From Wolbachia endosymbiont of Diaphorina citri (GTDB lineage: Bacteria > Pseudomonadota > Alphaproteobacteria > Rickettsiales > Anaplasmataceae): a DNA stretch of 64,000 nt. Location of the stretch: the NCBI RefSeq assembly GCF_013096535.2, contig NZ_CP051265.2, forward strand, positions 372,001 to 436,000, written 5' to 3'. Both the position numbers and the translations under genes were made by a program. A model generated the notes under the pieces. It saw nothing but the letters and a program-made list of their open reading frames with translations. It was not told the origin of the DNA and made no database searches. Of this stretch, positions 10,448 through 19,380 are shown in pieces; the first letter of the stretch is position 1; the number at the start of each line of letters is the position of its first letter.

Positions 10448-11650
10448 ATGAAACATATGTTTAATAAGGCTAACGCGCCTTATGTTATCAGTAGTACTTT
10501 AGCTACAGCAACTCTTTTAGCATCAGGAGTGTTTGCTGCAGCTCCTTATGTTGGTTTCTTAGCTCCAGCTGCAGCATTAAGTGTTGGCCTTCCATTTATT
10601 ATTGGCGGTGCTGTATTTTCTGCTATAGTCATTGCACTTTCGGCTGTATTAGTTAATAAAAACAAAATTATTTTTGAGAAAGATACTCAATTGGCTAATC
10701 AAGCAGAAGAGATAGAAGGCAAAGACAGAGCTATCTCTGAGAAAGATACTCAATTGACTAATCAAGCAAAAGAGATAGAAGGTAAAAATAGAGATATTTT
10801 TGAAAAGAGCAAAGAGCTAAAAGTTACTTCTTCTTATTTAGATGCTCAAAATGCCAAAGAAAAAGCTGAAATGCAAAAACAATTAGATAAAAAGGTAGAA
10901 TACATTATTCATTCTGATGAAGATGCTGAGAGAGTGCATAAAGAGCGTAAAGAAAAAAATCGAGAAGAGGTTTTAGATTCTGAAGCTCTTAGCAATTTAT
11001 TTAGAGAAGAAGGTAATCAACCAAAAATGAATGCAGTAGCAGAAAAAGAGAAGCTTAACAGTGTAAAAAGTTCTATGCAATCATCAAATAATCCAATCCC
11101 TGCAGCAAAAATGTCATTATTATTAGGGCTAGGAACGTTAGCATCAACAATGTTTATTAATAAGTTTGATCCTATTCATAACAGTCTAGTGCAATCTGAC
11201 AATAGTATGGTTAATTATACCTCAAGCTTACCATTTACTTGTTCCGCTGATCAACAAACTATGCAAAGTAAGATCGATGAGGCGACCAAGATATTATATG
11301 ATGCTAACAAGCGATATGGAGACCAGTGTTTCACAACTGCAGAGGATAGCACAAATCATAAAGATGTTTCTCAGAGTGTGATGAGCAGAATATTCTCTGT
11401 TCTTAGTAACCCATGGGACAGTCTCGTTGGTAGTGCAAAGAAGAATGATAACAGTCCTGAACCTCAATGGTTTAAGGATTTGCATAAATCAGAAGATTTA
11501 GAGGAAATTATAGACGGTGGTATCCTTGATAATTTATCTTACCCTAAAGTAGATAATGTTATAAACACATCAAAACGCCAAGGCACTTCTTTTGATTCTG
11601 TTAAATTAAGCCAATTAATTACAGAACGACCAGTTCAGCCTGGTTTATGA
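10448..11650 (+). CDS. membrane/coiled-coil protein of unknown function
   Basis: I do not recognise this protein, which is 400 residues from the ATG at 10448. That start is preferred over an upstream non-ATG start at 10400 because GTGAGG lies just before it and the reading then opens with MKHMFNKANAP. Two adjacent membrane segments (about 14-38 and 41-70, small-residue rich) are followed by a charged coiled coil containing two tandem 21-residue repeats (EKDTQLxNQAxEIEGKxRxI, 10676-10738 and 10739-10801). A third hydrophobic stretch (AAKMSLLLGLGTLASTMFI) and a polar C-terminal region follow. The layout suggests a surface or inner-membrane protein with a protruding coil. No enzyme motif is visible. 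Confidence 0.6.
   Translation: MKHMFNKANAPYVISSTLATATLLASGVFAAAPYVGFLAPAAALSVGLPFIIGGAVFSAIVIALSAVLVNKNKIIFEKDTQLANQAEEIEGKDRAISEKDTQLTNQAKEIEGKNRDIFEKSKELKVTSSYLDAQNAKEKAEMQKQLDKKVEYIIHSDEDAERVHKERKEKNREEVLDSEALSNLFREEGNQPKMNAVAEKEKLNSVKSSMQSSNNPIPAAKMSLLLGLGTLASTMFINKFDPIHNSLVQSDNSMVNYTSSLPFTCSADQQTMQSKIDEATKILYDANKRYGDQCFTTAEDSTNHKDVSQSVMSRIFSVLSNPWDSLVGSAKKNDNSPEPQWFKDLHKSEDLEEIIDGGILDNLSYPKVDNVINTSKRQGTSFDSVKLSQLITERPVQPGL
10676..10801 (+). repeat. tandem repeat, 63 bp x 2, inside the coiled-coil gene
   Basis: Two consecutive in-frame 63-bp units begin with GAGAAAGATACTCAATTG and encode 21 residues each, differing at a few positions. Unit length and register keep the heptad pattern, so copy-number change would lengthen the coil without a frameshift. 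Confidence 0.85.
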
Positions 11651-11669
11651 ATGGTTTACTAAGGGTTCT

Positions 11670-13199
11670 TTAAATATTCACCCTCAAAAAAATCGGTGTA
11701 GGTTTGGGCAGTGTAATGTCTAAACCTACGCATGCGTTGCACAGAGATTTTAAATCACGTTGTTCTTTTGGAATTTGCAACTGATCGAGTATCATTTCTG
11801 CTGATTTTGGAACGATTGGCTTCAATAAAATGCCAATTATTCTGATATATTCGAGTAATTTATAAATCACTAAATTCATGCGCTCTCTATCGGTTTTACT
11901 GAGTGTCCAAGGTGCACTTTTATCTATATAAGTATTAGCCTCAGAAGAGATATTGATAATTAAAAATATAATATGATTAAACTCATACTTTGAGAGATGA
12001 TTCGTTACTTGATCAAGTATGGCTTTACAATTTGGCAAACTCTCATCATCTTTAAGCAAATTGCGATCGACCACTGGTACAACTCCAAAGCATTGCTTGT
12101 GCAGAAATGAAATTGTTCTTTGCACTAAATTGCCTATATTGTTTGCCAGCTCTGAGTTTATGCGGCTGATCATGTTCTTCTTACTGAAATTACCATCTTG
12201 ACCGAAACTTGCTTCCCGAAGGAGAAAATAGCGTAGTTGATCAACACCAAACTCTTCTGCAAGATCAATTGGATCTATAACGTTACCAAGAGATTTGGAT
12301 ATTTTTTCCCCCTCGTTTAGCCACCAACCATGAACTGCAATTTGTTTTGGCAGTGGTAAATCTGCTGCAAGAAGAATAGCTGGCCAGTATACAGCGTGAA
12401 AACGCAGTATGTCTTTACCGATCACATGAACGTTGAAGGAGTTTGTCCAAAACTTCTTATATTCCTCATCTTCTATATTAGGAAAGCCTATTGACGTGAG
12501 ATAGTTAGTGAGCGCATCTATCCAAACATAAATTACGTGCTTGTCATTCCCTGGTACTTTTATTCCCCAATTAAAACTAGTACGAGAAATCGAAAGGTCA
12601 GTAAGTCCTGATTTTACAAACGATACCACCTCGTTTTTTCTGCTCTCAGGAAAGATGAAATTCGGCTGATTTTCGTATAACTCTAGTAATTTATTTTGCC
12701 AACTTGACAAACGAAAAAAGTAGCTCTCTTCTTTTATCCACTGAACTTCAGCGCCTGTTGGTGCTCTGCCATCTATCAACTCCGATTCCTGATAAAACGC
12801 TTCATCACGAACTGAATACCAACCTGAGTAAGAATCCTGATATATTTGTTCTCTCTCTTCAAGCCTATTCCATAGAGCTATAACTGCTTTCTCATGACGT
12901 TCTTCTGTGGTGCGAATAAAATCATTATAATCAAAGTTCATTAGCTCAGCCAATTTTCTGAACGTAACACTGATTTCATCTGTAAATTCTTTTGGCTCTA
13001 TTCCCTTTACCTTAGCCGCTTTTTCAATTTTCTGTCCATGTTCATCTGTACCAGTAGTAAACTTGACGTTCTTTCCAGCTAATTTCATAAATCTAGCTGT
13101 AACATCACAAATAAGGGAAGTATATGCGTGGCCGATATGTGGCTTGTCGTTTACGTAATATATTGGCGTAGTAACGTAAAAGCTCTCAAATTGCTCCAT
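11670..13199 (-). CDS. metG: methionine--tRNA ligase
   Basis: This enzyme charges tRNA-Met, including the initiator that Fmt (encoded at 55.6 kb) formylates. The 509-residue product has the class I signature HIGH at residues 21-24 (KPHIGHAYTSL) and the KMSKS-type loop EKISKSLGN near residue 300. Its length matches the short monomeric bacterial type without the C-terminal dimerisation extension. The metal-binding CxxC knuckle is not present in the insertion domain, as in other short MetG1 forms. It is convergent with the coiled-coil gene, 19 bases away. The ATG at 13199 precedes the conserved SFYVTTPIYYVN. Confidence 0.96.
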   Translation of the reverse strand: MEQFESFYVTTPIYYVNDKPHIGHAYTSLICDVTARFMKLAGKNVKFTTGTDEHGQKIEKAAKVKGIEPKEFTDEISVTFRKLAELMNFDYNDFIRTTEERHEKAVIALWNRLEEREQIYQDSYSGWYSVRDEAFYQESELIDGRAPTGAEVQWIKEESYFFRLSSWQNKLLELYENQPNFIFPESRKNEVVSFVKSGLTDLSISRTSFNWGIKVPGNDKHVIYVWIDALTNYLTSIGFPNIEDEEYKKFWTNSFNVHVIGKDILRFHAVYWPAILLAADLPLPKQIAVHGWWLNEGEKISKSLGNVIDPIDLAEEFGVDQLRYFLLREASFGQDGNFSKKNMISRINSELANNIGNLVQRTISFLHKQCFGVVPVVDRNLLKDDESLPNCKAILDQVTNHLSKYEFNHIIFLIINISSEANTYIDKSAPWTLSKTDRERMNLVIYKLLEYIRIIGILLKPIVPKSAEMILDQLQIPKEQRDLKSLCNACVGLDITLPKPTPIFLRVNI

Positions 13200-13281
13200 T
13201 TTGTACTGTTTAAAGCTTTATCGTATCTGCACTAGTAATAAAAATCAATACATATCCTACCAGACAAGCAATCTGAAAATC

Positions 13282-13314
13282 CATTATACCGCTGCGTTTT
13301 GCAGCGGTATAATG
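13282..13314. other. perfect 14-bp hairpin
   Basis: CATTATACCGCTGC (13282-13295), a 5-nt GTTTT loop and the exact complement GCAGCGGTATAATG (13301-13314) form a strong hairpin in the gap between metG and the next leftward gene. No T-run follows on either strand. It could stop or protect the upstream leftward transcript, or be one of the CCGC-type palindromic repeats also seen at 42.4 and 55.2 kb. Confidence 0.75.
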
Positions 13315-13366
13315 TGAGTAACTTACGTTTGAGTTGCTATGATATTGTTGTCTATAACTTAACAAC

Positions 13367-13594
13367 TGTACAAACATTCGTCTGTGAAAGCAGTGTGTTA
13401 AATATTATAGCAGATTTTGCCTCAAACACAAAAATGTCATCCCAGTGCCCAGACACTGGGATCCAGAAAAATTAATTGTAAACAAACGACTATACAACAT
13501 GTTCAATAAAATTACAAAAAAGCTGGATTCCAGTGTAAAGCCCTGACCATTTGCTGTACAATTTACCTTCTAAAAATCAATGTTCATACGTACA
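13367..13594. repeat. MITE-like repeat element, copy A
   Basis: This is a roughly 230-bp element bounded by inverted ends of the form CTGTACRAACATT. The left part (13367-13435) matches, in inverted orientation, the right part of the element at 55233-55514, including GCAGTGTGTTAAAT and TTTTGCCTCAAACACA. The right part matches that copy's left end (ACCATTTGCTGT, AATTTACCTTC). The middle carries the Wolbachia palindrome TCATCCCAGTGCCCAGACAC paired with CACTGGGATCCAG. The right end runs into the neighbouring coding sequence and supplies its last codons. No transposase is present, so it would be non-autonomous. Confidence 0.7.
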
Positions 13595-14176
13595 TCCATG
13601 ATTTTCAGAATGTTTTTCCGCATTAGAATGAGAAAACAACCTACCAGGTCTGGTGTCATCATAAGAAGGAGCAGTTGGAGCAGTATTAAAATCGTAAGGA
13701 GGTGGTGCCTCGCGATGAGAAGAATCTCCCAAATCATATCCAGGTCCTGATTTATAATAGTTAATTACCGCTTCTTCAGCCTTCTTAATATTTTCTGACT
13801 CTTTCTCATGGTTCATATGAAAAGCCACACCACCAACAAGACACACAAGAGAATTAATGCCAAGAATGACTAAACCCCAAACTGGTAAGACTGGGTTAAT
13901 AGCGCAACCTATCAAAGCTGCTAAAGAAATTGCACCAACTGCAAATTCTATATTTCTGAACATTTTAAGCTTATTATCCAGGTAATCTACCTTTTCTGAT
14001 TTTCTAGCCGTTTTTTCGCTGCTGTTATACAAATAACACATTAAACCATGAAAACCCATACACACAACTGCAACTACTATACCTAAAGCCAATGATTTCA
14101 TGTTGTCTTCTGCGTCTTTTTTCTTATCTTCTCTGCTTGGCTGGTTACTGCTACCGAAACCAAGGTTATTTATCAC
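13577..14176 (-). CDS. membrane protein with PPPY and PTAP motifs, function unknown
   Basis: This 199-residue protein has no recognised family. A membrane segment at about 28-50 is followed by a hydrophobic pair at about 78-120 (FAVGAISLAALIGCAINPVL and WGLVILGINSLVCLVGGVAF), then a soluble tail. The tail holds PPPY at 158-161 and PTAP at 167-170, the two classic viral late-domain motifs that bind NEDD4-type WW domains and TSG101. Start is GTG at 14176. Transcription is probably shared with the 86-residue gene 50 bases upstream. The last codons (CTYEH and stop) lie inside the end of a repeat element, so the original C-terminus may have been replaced. Confidence 0.65.
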   Translation of the reverse strand: MINNLGFGSSNQPSREDKKKDAEDNMKSLALGIVVAVVCMGFHGLMCYLYNSSEKTARKSEKVDYLDNKLKMFRNIEFAVGAISLAALIGCAINPVLPVWGLVILGINSLVCLVGGVAFHMNHEKESENIKKAEEAVINYYKSGPGYDLGDSSHREAPPPYDFNTAPTAPSYDDTRPGRLFSHSNAEKHSENHGCTYEH

Positions 14177-14226
14177 TGTAGTATTACCACTAAACAGGCT
14201 ACGAAGTAGAAAATAATCCCAAAAAT

Positions 14227-14487
14227 CTAAACCTCTTTGTGTACATGTACGTGTGTAACCTGAGGGCTTGTAGGTTGTTGCCTACTATCACGTCGATCAC
14301 TTCTTATATTGTGTTCATTAGTTAGGTTATAGCGCCTAAATTCCTTATACGCATTTTCAAAATTTTTATCACTCCAGTCCTCAATATTTTGCATACCACG
14401 AGAACGTAAAAATTCTTGAACATTCTTGTCACTGCCATTTTCTTTTATATAGGCAAGTGCATACCTTTTTAAAACACTATCGCGCAT
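14227..14487 (-). CDS. small soluble protein of unknown function
   Basis: This 86-residue charged protein is not recognised. It has a helical N-terminal half (MRDSVLKRYALAYIKENGSD) and a basic, histidine-rich tail (VTHVHVHKEV). The ATG at 14487 is chosen because GAGGAG sits 7 nt upstream as a strong ribosome binding site. A TTG start 5 codons earlier would lie within that site. It is the first gene of a two-gene leftward operon and is preceded by an exact-consensus promoter at 14538-14565, so strong expression is expected. Confidence 0.65.
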   Translation of the reverse strand: MRDSVLKRYALAYIKENGSDKNVQEFLRSRGMQNIEDWSDKNFENAYKEFRRYNLTNEHNIRSDRRDSRQQPTSPQVTHVHVHKEV

Positions 14488-14537
14488 AGATATTCTCCTC
14501 AAATTAAGATTAAATTAATAAACAGTTATTACTATAA

Positions 14538-14565
14538 ATTATATAGAATAATGTCTTCTTGTCAA
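14538..14565 (-). promoter_or_regulatory. exact sigma-70 consensus promoter
   Basis: Reading leftward, TTGACA (14565-14560), a 16-bp spacer and TATAAT (14543-14538) match both hexamers exactly. Transcription should start near 14531, giving a roughly 45-nt leader with GAGGAG before the ATG at 14487. It lies just past the stop codon of the nitronate monooxygenase-like gene and would separate the small operon from it. Confidence 0.8.
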
Positions 14566-14570
14566 GTTAG

Positions 14571-15974
14571 TCATAAACCTGTCAATATTCTTTCCACCAG
14601 CTCCTTTACTGTTGGTACGTTGCCATTCTCATAAAATGGGTCTTGCTTAAATTTGTATACATTGTGTCCAGAAAACATAAGTTCATTTTCAATATCACCG
14701 TCATGTATAATGTTTTGCAGTGTCTTTTGTATACAGAAGCTTCGTGGATCTGGTTTTCGCCCTGTTGAATGGTCACCATGATCTTTCCAATTGCTAAACA
14801 GACAATGGCTCAAACATCCCATGCAATTAATTTGATCTTGTCTTATTTTCGCAAATTTGCCTGGTGTCACAAAAATAACAGTTGTATCTGGAGTTTTCAT
14901 TACCTCTGTATACCCTGCTTTAATCCATGCATTTGCTAGCTCTTTGTCTTTTGCAGTGAGGTAAATCTTTCTACCTCTGCTACCCATTGCAAATTCATTA
15001 TTAAACTCTCCACTCACACTTTCTGAAAATTTCATTTGACGTGAATTTCGTTCCTGTAGCTCATGTATGAAGCTATTTCTTACTGCAGATGAGTAAAATC
15101 CTGTTGGACTAAATTTGTTTAAAAATACATCACCTTCTTCTAAAGTAAGTAACTTCTTTTTCCATTCTGTAGAAATCGGACTTTCTTTTGTTAAAAGTGG
15201 ACGAGTGCCAAACTGAAAAGCTATTGGTCCGATTTGTAAATTGTCAAACCAATGTTCCCAATCCTTCAAATTCCACACTCCCCCCGCCATAACAATTGGC
15301 GTTTCAGAAAGACCGACTTCATTCATGAAAGATCTAAGCTCTGTAACTCTTTCAAATGGAGCCTGTGATAATTCTGGATCTTCACTATTACTGAGTCCAT
15401 TGTGACCACCAGCAAGCCACGGATCCTCATATACTACTCCACCAAGTAAAAAAGAAGATATTTTTTGGTAAGCACGTTTCCACAACGCTTTAAAAGCGCG
15501 CGCCGATGAGATAATAGGATAGTAATAAACTTGATATTTAGCTGCAATTTCTCCAAGCCTGTAAGGCATACCAGCACCGCAAGTGATGCCATGAACTAAG
15601 CCTTTTGCTTTTTCTAATATGCCATGAAGGACTTGTTCTGCTGCTCCCATTTCCCAAAGCACGTTCATATGTATTCTTCCACGGCCCTTTGATATTTCAT
15701 TCGCTATTTTTGCTTGACTAACTCCAGCCTCAATACTATACTTAATTAACTCTTCGTGCTTTTCATTTCTTGTTTTACCTTTATAAATTAGTGGTACCAG
15801 TTCGCCATTGTCATCGATAAGTTTAGCATTTGCACCAGAAAACGTACCAACAGCATCTGCTGCAGCGAATGATCCACTTGATCTTCCGTCACTAATTGCA
15901 ATGCCTTTGCCACCTTCGATAATCGGCCACACTTCTTTTCCTGAAATCACTATCTTTTTTATCTTATTTTTCAA
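14571..15974 (-). CDS. nitronate monooxygenase-like flavoprotein (NMO/2-nitropropane dioxygenase family)
   Basis: This 467-residue protein has the FMN-binding TIM-barrel features of the nitronate monooxygenase/NAD(P)H-dependent flavin oxidoreductase family. These include the IEGGKGIAISDGRSSGSFAA opening, HGITCGAGMP near residue 130, the GGHNG loop (LAGGHNGLS) with its histidine, VMAGGVWN, and IAFQFGTRPLL at the phosphate-binding end. It is longer than usual (about 330-380) because of a C-terminal region with a cysteine cluster (CMGCLSHC). The natural substrate in intracellular bacteria is unknown. It is transcribed leftward and is divergent from coaE, with 135 bases between them. Confidence 0.85.
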   Translation of the reverse strand: MKNKIKKIVISGKEVWPIIEGGKGIAISDGRSSGSFAAADAVGTFSGANAKLIDDNGELVPLIYKGKTRNEKHEELIKYSIEAGVSQAKIANEISKGRGRIHMNVLWEMGAAEQVLHGILEKAKGLVHGITCGAGMPYRLGEIAAKYQVYYYPIISSARAFKALWKRAYQKISSFLLGGVVYEDPWLAGGHNGLSNSEDPELSQAPFERVTELRSFMNEVGLSETPIVMAGGVWNLKDWEHWFDNLQIGPIAFQFGTRPLLTKESPISTEWKKKLLTLEEGDVFLNKFSPTGFYSSAVRNSFIHELQERNSRQMKFSESVSGEFNNEFAMGSRGRKIYLTAKDKELANAWIKAGYTEVMKTPDTTVIFVTPGKFAKIRQDQINCMGCLSHCLFSNWKDHGDHSTGRKPDPRSFCIQKTLQNIIHDGDIENELMFSGHNVYKFKQDPFYENGNVPTVKELVERILTGL

Positions 15975-16109
15975 AATTTCCTCTTAATCTTTCACTCTAT
16001 TTTACTTAATTACTAAAAAAATAATAGCTTTTCTTTTGATGCCCAAACATTCAGTTTTAAGTAGACATAACAGCTACGACATATATTCTTTTTAGAAGTC
16101 TTTTACTAT

Positions 16110-16688
16110 ATGATAATAGGTCTAACAGGTGGAATTGGAGTTGGGAAGAGCTTTATAGCCAATTGCTTTAAAGAATTTGGTGCCGCTTTGTTTGATGCCG
16201 ACTCTGTCGTGCACCAGCTTTATAAAGTAAACAAAAACATAATAAGTTACGCAGAAGAAAAATTTCCTGGAGTAGTAGCAAACGATGAGATAGACAGGAA
16301 AGTATTATCTAAATATTTTTTAGCTTATGATGAAAATTGGAAGCAATTCCAATCTTTAGTGCATTCTGCCGTGCGAAATGAATTAGAAATTTTTATTGCT
16401 CAGGAGAAAGAAAACGACAGAAAATTTCTAGTTCTAGACATTCCACTCCTGTTGGAAACTAGATTCCGTTTATATTGCGATTTTATTGTTTTTATCCATG
16501 CAGATAGCGCTGTACAAGCTCAAAGGCTCAGTGAGCGTAATATGGATAAAGAAAAGCTGGATCTAATGTCCAGTATTCAGCTACCTATTGAAGAAAAAAG
16601 GCAAATGAGTGATTTCATCATCGATACCAGCGCAAATGTTTTTTCTCAAGTGAAAGACATAATAAATTCGTTAGACCTCAGCACGTGA
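16110..16688 (+). CDS. coaE: dephospho-CoA kinase
   Basis: CoaE performs the last step of coenzyme A synthesis, phosphorylating dephospho-CoA at the 3' hydroxyl of ribose. The 192-residue product starts with the P-loop GLTGGIGVGKS (4-14), then FDADSVVHQLY and the conserved LVLDIPLLLET segment, all diagnostic. Length is normal (190-210). It converges with rnd, and the two coding ends overlap by 11 bases (16678-16688), so no terminator can lie between them. Confidence 0.96.
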   Translation: MIIGLTGGIGVGKSFIANCFKEFGAALFDADSVVHQLYKVNKNIISYAEEKFPGVVANDEIDRKVLSKYFLAYDENWKQFQSLVHSAVRNELEIFIAQEKENDRKFLVLDIPLLLETRFRLYCDFIVFIHADSAVQAQRLSERNMDKEKLDLMSSIQLPIEEKRQMSDFIIDTSANVFSQVKDIINSLDLST

Positions 16689-17862
16689 TACGGTTATTCT
16701 CCACCAGATTACTCCGAATTTTAGCTGTACTATCAGCAGATTTTACCATTAAAATTTCAAACCTTGAGCCTGCATTCAAAAACGATTCTACTGATCTGCC
16801 GAAAAAATCATATCTCCATCCCTTGAATAGTTTATCTATCTGCCCAGATATTGAGCCAGCTAACTCATCTTTTGATGAAATTAACTTTCTTGATATGTTA
16901 TTTTCCTTACATTTGCTCTCCAAAATAATCGAGAGTATATCAAATACAGATTTATCATAATTATCTGACAGAGTATAATTTTGCTGCACAAATTCCTTCT
17001 CATTCTCATTGAAAATATCTATAAATTCTAATAAATCTTCCTCTTTTATATTTTTTGTGTTTCTCTTAAGGTCATCTAAAATGCCATCAATATGTTCCAC
17101 GTTTTTTTCAATTAAACCAGTTATTACGGCATTATTGACTACCTTATTACGATTTATATTGTAACGCTGTGCTAAGGTCTCTTGCCACTCACTAACTGCT
17201 TTAACAGTTAACATCAACCTTGGATTTGCTTCATAATTAAATTTAATCCTCTTCCATGCATCTTTTGGATTATGCAAATACTTATTGACATCAACTATTG
17301 ATTCCATCTCTTCTTGAAACCAGCCCATCCTATTATTTTCTTCAAGTTTATTGCACAATATTTGGTGTAGGTCATATAGGTGTATCACGTCATTTACTGC
17401 ATAATCTAATTGATCCTCAGATAATGGCCGTTTTAACCAGTCTGAATTTTTAGCTTTAATTTTATCCAGCGCTACCCCCTGATATTGCTCTACTACTTTT
17501 GAATAACCAATAAAGTCGTGATAATAATGACAAAACATAGCAGCAACTTGGGTATCAAAAATGGGAGTAGGAACACATTTAAGCACGGTGAGTAAGGATT
17601 CTATGTCTTGCCGACAACTATGAAAAACTTTGGTTATTTCTCGATTCAGCATTATTTTCTTAATAAGCGATAAGTCAATTTCCGGTACTAACACATCTAC
17701 AATAAAACTCTTCTCTCCGTAAGAAATTTGAATTAGTGATAATCTAGGATAGTAGGTTAAATTGTTTCTAATGAACTCTGTGTCCACTGCTATAAATTTT
17801 GGATCTTTTGCCATCAATTCTTCACATGCATTCTCCAGCTCCGATGTCGTACTAATTAGCAT
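16678..17862 (-). CDS. rnd: ribonuclease D
   Basis: This is a 3'-5' exoribonuclease that trims tRNA precursors. The 394-residue product has the DEDDy exonuclease motifs: VDTEFIR near residue 26, VFHSCRQDIESL near 80, and YAVNDVIHLYDLH near 155. An HRDC domain follows (about 210-290, WQETLAQRYNINRNKVVNNA). Length is typical for the alphaproteobacterial form. The tail overlaps the coaE stop region by 11 bases in convergent orientation. The start ATG at 17862 directly precedes the conserved N-terminal strand. Confidence 0.94.
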   Translation of the reverse strand: MLISTTSELENACEELMAKDPKFIAVDTEFIRNNLTYYPRLSLIQISYGEKSFIVDVLVPEIDLSLIKKIMLNREITKVFHSCRQDIESLLTVLKCVPTPIFDTQVAAMFCHYYHDFIGYSKVVEQYQGVALDKIKAKNSDWLKRPLSEDQLDYAVNDVIHLYDLHQILCNKLEENNRMGWFQEEMESIVDVNKYLHNPKDAWKRIKFNYEANPRLMLTVKAVSEWQETLAQRYNINRNKVVNNAVITGLIEKNVEHIDGILDDLKRNTKNIKEEDLLEFIDIFNENEKEFVQQNYTLSDNYDKSVFDILSIILESKCKENNISRKLISSKDELAGSISGQIDKLFKGWRYDFFGRSVESFLNAGSRFEILMVKSADSTAKIRSNLVENNRITC

Positions 17863-17946
17863 ATATTTTTTATTCAGTGGCTATATTTTACCACTTATAT
17901 TGAATATTTACAATTGATTGAAATTGAGAACGCAACTGTATGATAA

Positions 17947-19266
17947 CTAATTCTTCTGTAAATATACAGTTTTGCCAGACACAACGGTACGTATTACGCG
18001 CCCTTTCACTTTGCGTCCATCGAAAGGGGAATTTTTTGATTTACTAGCAAAGTTGTCAACTTTAATTTTCCATTCATGATCCAAATCAACTAAAATTAAG
18101 TCCGCTGCAAGGTTTTTCTGTATGCGGCCACGTGGCACATGTATGATATCTGCAGGCTTATATGTCAATTTTGCAAGCACATCAAGTAGACCCATTTGTC
18201 CACTGTGATATAGTTCAAGTGAAATGGGCAGCATTGTTTCAAGGCCAACAATACCAAATGCAGCATTTTCAAGTGGCAAATCCTTAGAACTAAGATCATG
18301 CGGAGCATGATCGGTTGCAATACAATCAATCACACCTGTCTTTAAACCTTCAATCATAGCTAAACGATCTTCCTCTGTACGCAGTGGTGGATTCATTTTT
18401 GCAATTGTTCCATGTTGCTTTACTATATCTTCAGTTAAAGTAAAGTGATGAGGAGTTACTTCACATGTAACATTTAACCCCAAATCTTTTGCTCGTTTAA
18501 TAGCATCAAGTGAATCTTTTGAAGAGACATGTAAAATATGGTAGTGCACATTCTCCATATCTTTCATGAGCAGTATATCGCGACTTACCATAACCGATTC
18601 TGATGCACTCAAGATTCCCTTTACTCCCAATTCTTCAGAAATTTTACCTTCGTTGATTGCACCACCTGCTGATAAATTTAAATCTTCTGCATGTTGAGCA
18701 ATAGGAACACCCAGCATGCTTGAATAAAGCAGCGCCTGTCTCATAATCATTGGGTTCATAACTGGCATGCCATCATCAGTGAACCCAACCGCACCTGCTT
18801 CCTTTAAAAGTGCCATTTCAGTCAGGTGTTCTTCCGAAGTGGTGATTTTAGCGTAAAATTCAACATTCACATGCGAAGTTTCAAATGCTCTATATTTCAA
18901 ATATTTAGCCAAAACAACGCTATCAATTGCTGGAGCAGTGTTCGGCTGACAAACTACAGTTGTAACACCTCCCGCAGCTGCAGATTTGCTACCTGTATAT
19001 ATAGTTTCTTTATGTTCCTGCCCTGGTTCACGAAAATGTACGTGAATGTCAATAAGGCCTGGCATTAGAACAAGCCCTTTACAGTCTATTGTTTCGTCAA
19101 CTCCACTTGTTGAAAATAATGATTCGCCAAAATCAACAATTTTATCCCCTTCAGTCAATAGCGAACCTTTTATATCAAGTTTAGTTTCCGGGTCGATAAT
19201 ACGAGCATTAGTATACGCAATTTTATAGCCCTCCTTTTGCCCTGTTTGCAATAAACTCCAAATCAT
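17947..19266 (-). CDS. pyrC: dihydroorotase (class I)
   Basis: This enzyme cyclises carbamoyl-aspartate to dihydroorotate in pyrimidine synthesis. The 439-residue product carries the amidohydrolase zinc motif DIHVHFREPGQEHKE near residue 75, ITCEVTPHHF near 255, and the metal-binding TDHAPHD near 320, followed by AAFGIVGLETMLP. These mark the longer class I family (often called PyrC or PyrX in Rickettsiales). Its residual metal ligands are intact, so it should be active. It stands between rnd and the lipase gene, all leftward, with gaps of 84 and 114 bases. Confidence 0.93.
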   Translation of the reverse strand: MIWSLLQTGQKEGYKIAYTNARIIDPETKLDIKGSLLTEGDKIVDFGESLFSTSGVDETIDCKGLVLMPGLIDIHVHFREPGQEHKETIYTGSKSAAAGGVTTVVCQPNTAPAIDSVVLAKYLKYRAFETSHVNVEFYAKITTSEEHLTEMALLKEAGAVGFTDDGMPVMNPMIMRQALLYSSMLGVPIAQHAEDLNLSAGGAINEGKISEELGVKGILSASESVMVSRDILLMKDMENVHYHILHVSSKDSLDAIKRAKDLGLNVTCEVTPHHFTLTEDIVKQHGTIAKMNPPLRTEEDRLAMIEGLKTGVIDCIATDHAPHDLSSKDLPLENAAFGIVGLETMLPISLELYHSGQMGLLDVLAKLTYKPADIIHVPRGRIQKNLAADLILVDLDHEWKIKVDNFASKSKNSPFDGRKVKGRVIRTVVSGKTVYLQKN

Positions 19267-19380
19267 ATTTTAGTATCAATTATAAAGTATAATCTAAAGT
19301 TTTTTTAGTAAAACACAAACAAATTAAAGCGATGGCATAATAACTAGCAATAAAGAGTATTTAAATTACTAACTTAATAT

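Noticed and set aside
13434..13467. Palindromic repeats considered as a CRISPR array
   Set aside because: The repeats are dispersed, single, self-complementary and lack regular spacers or cas genes.
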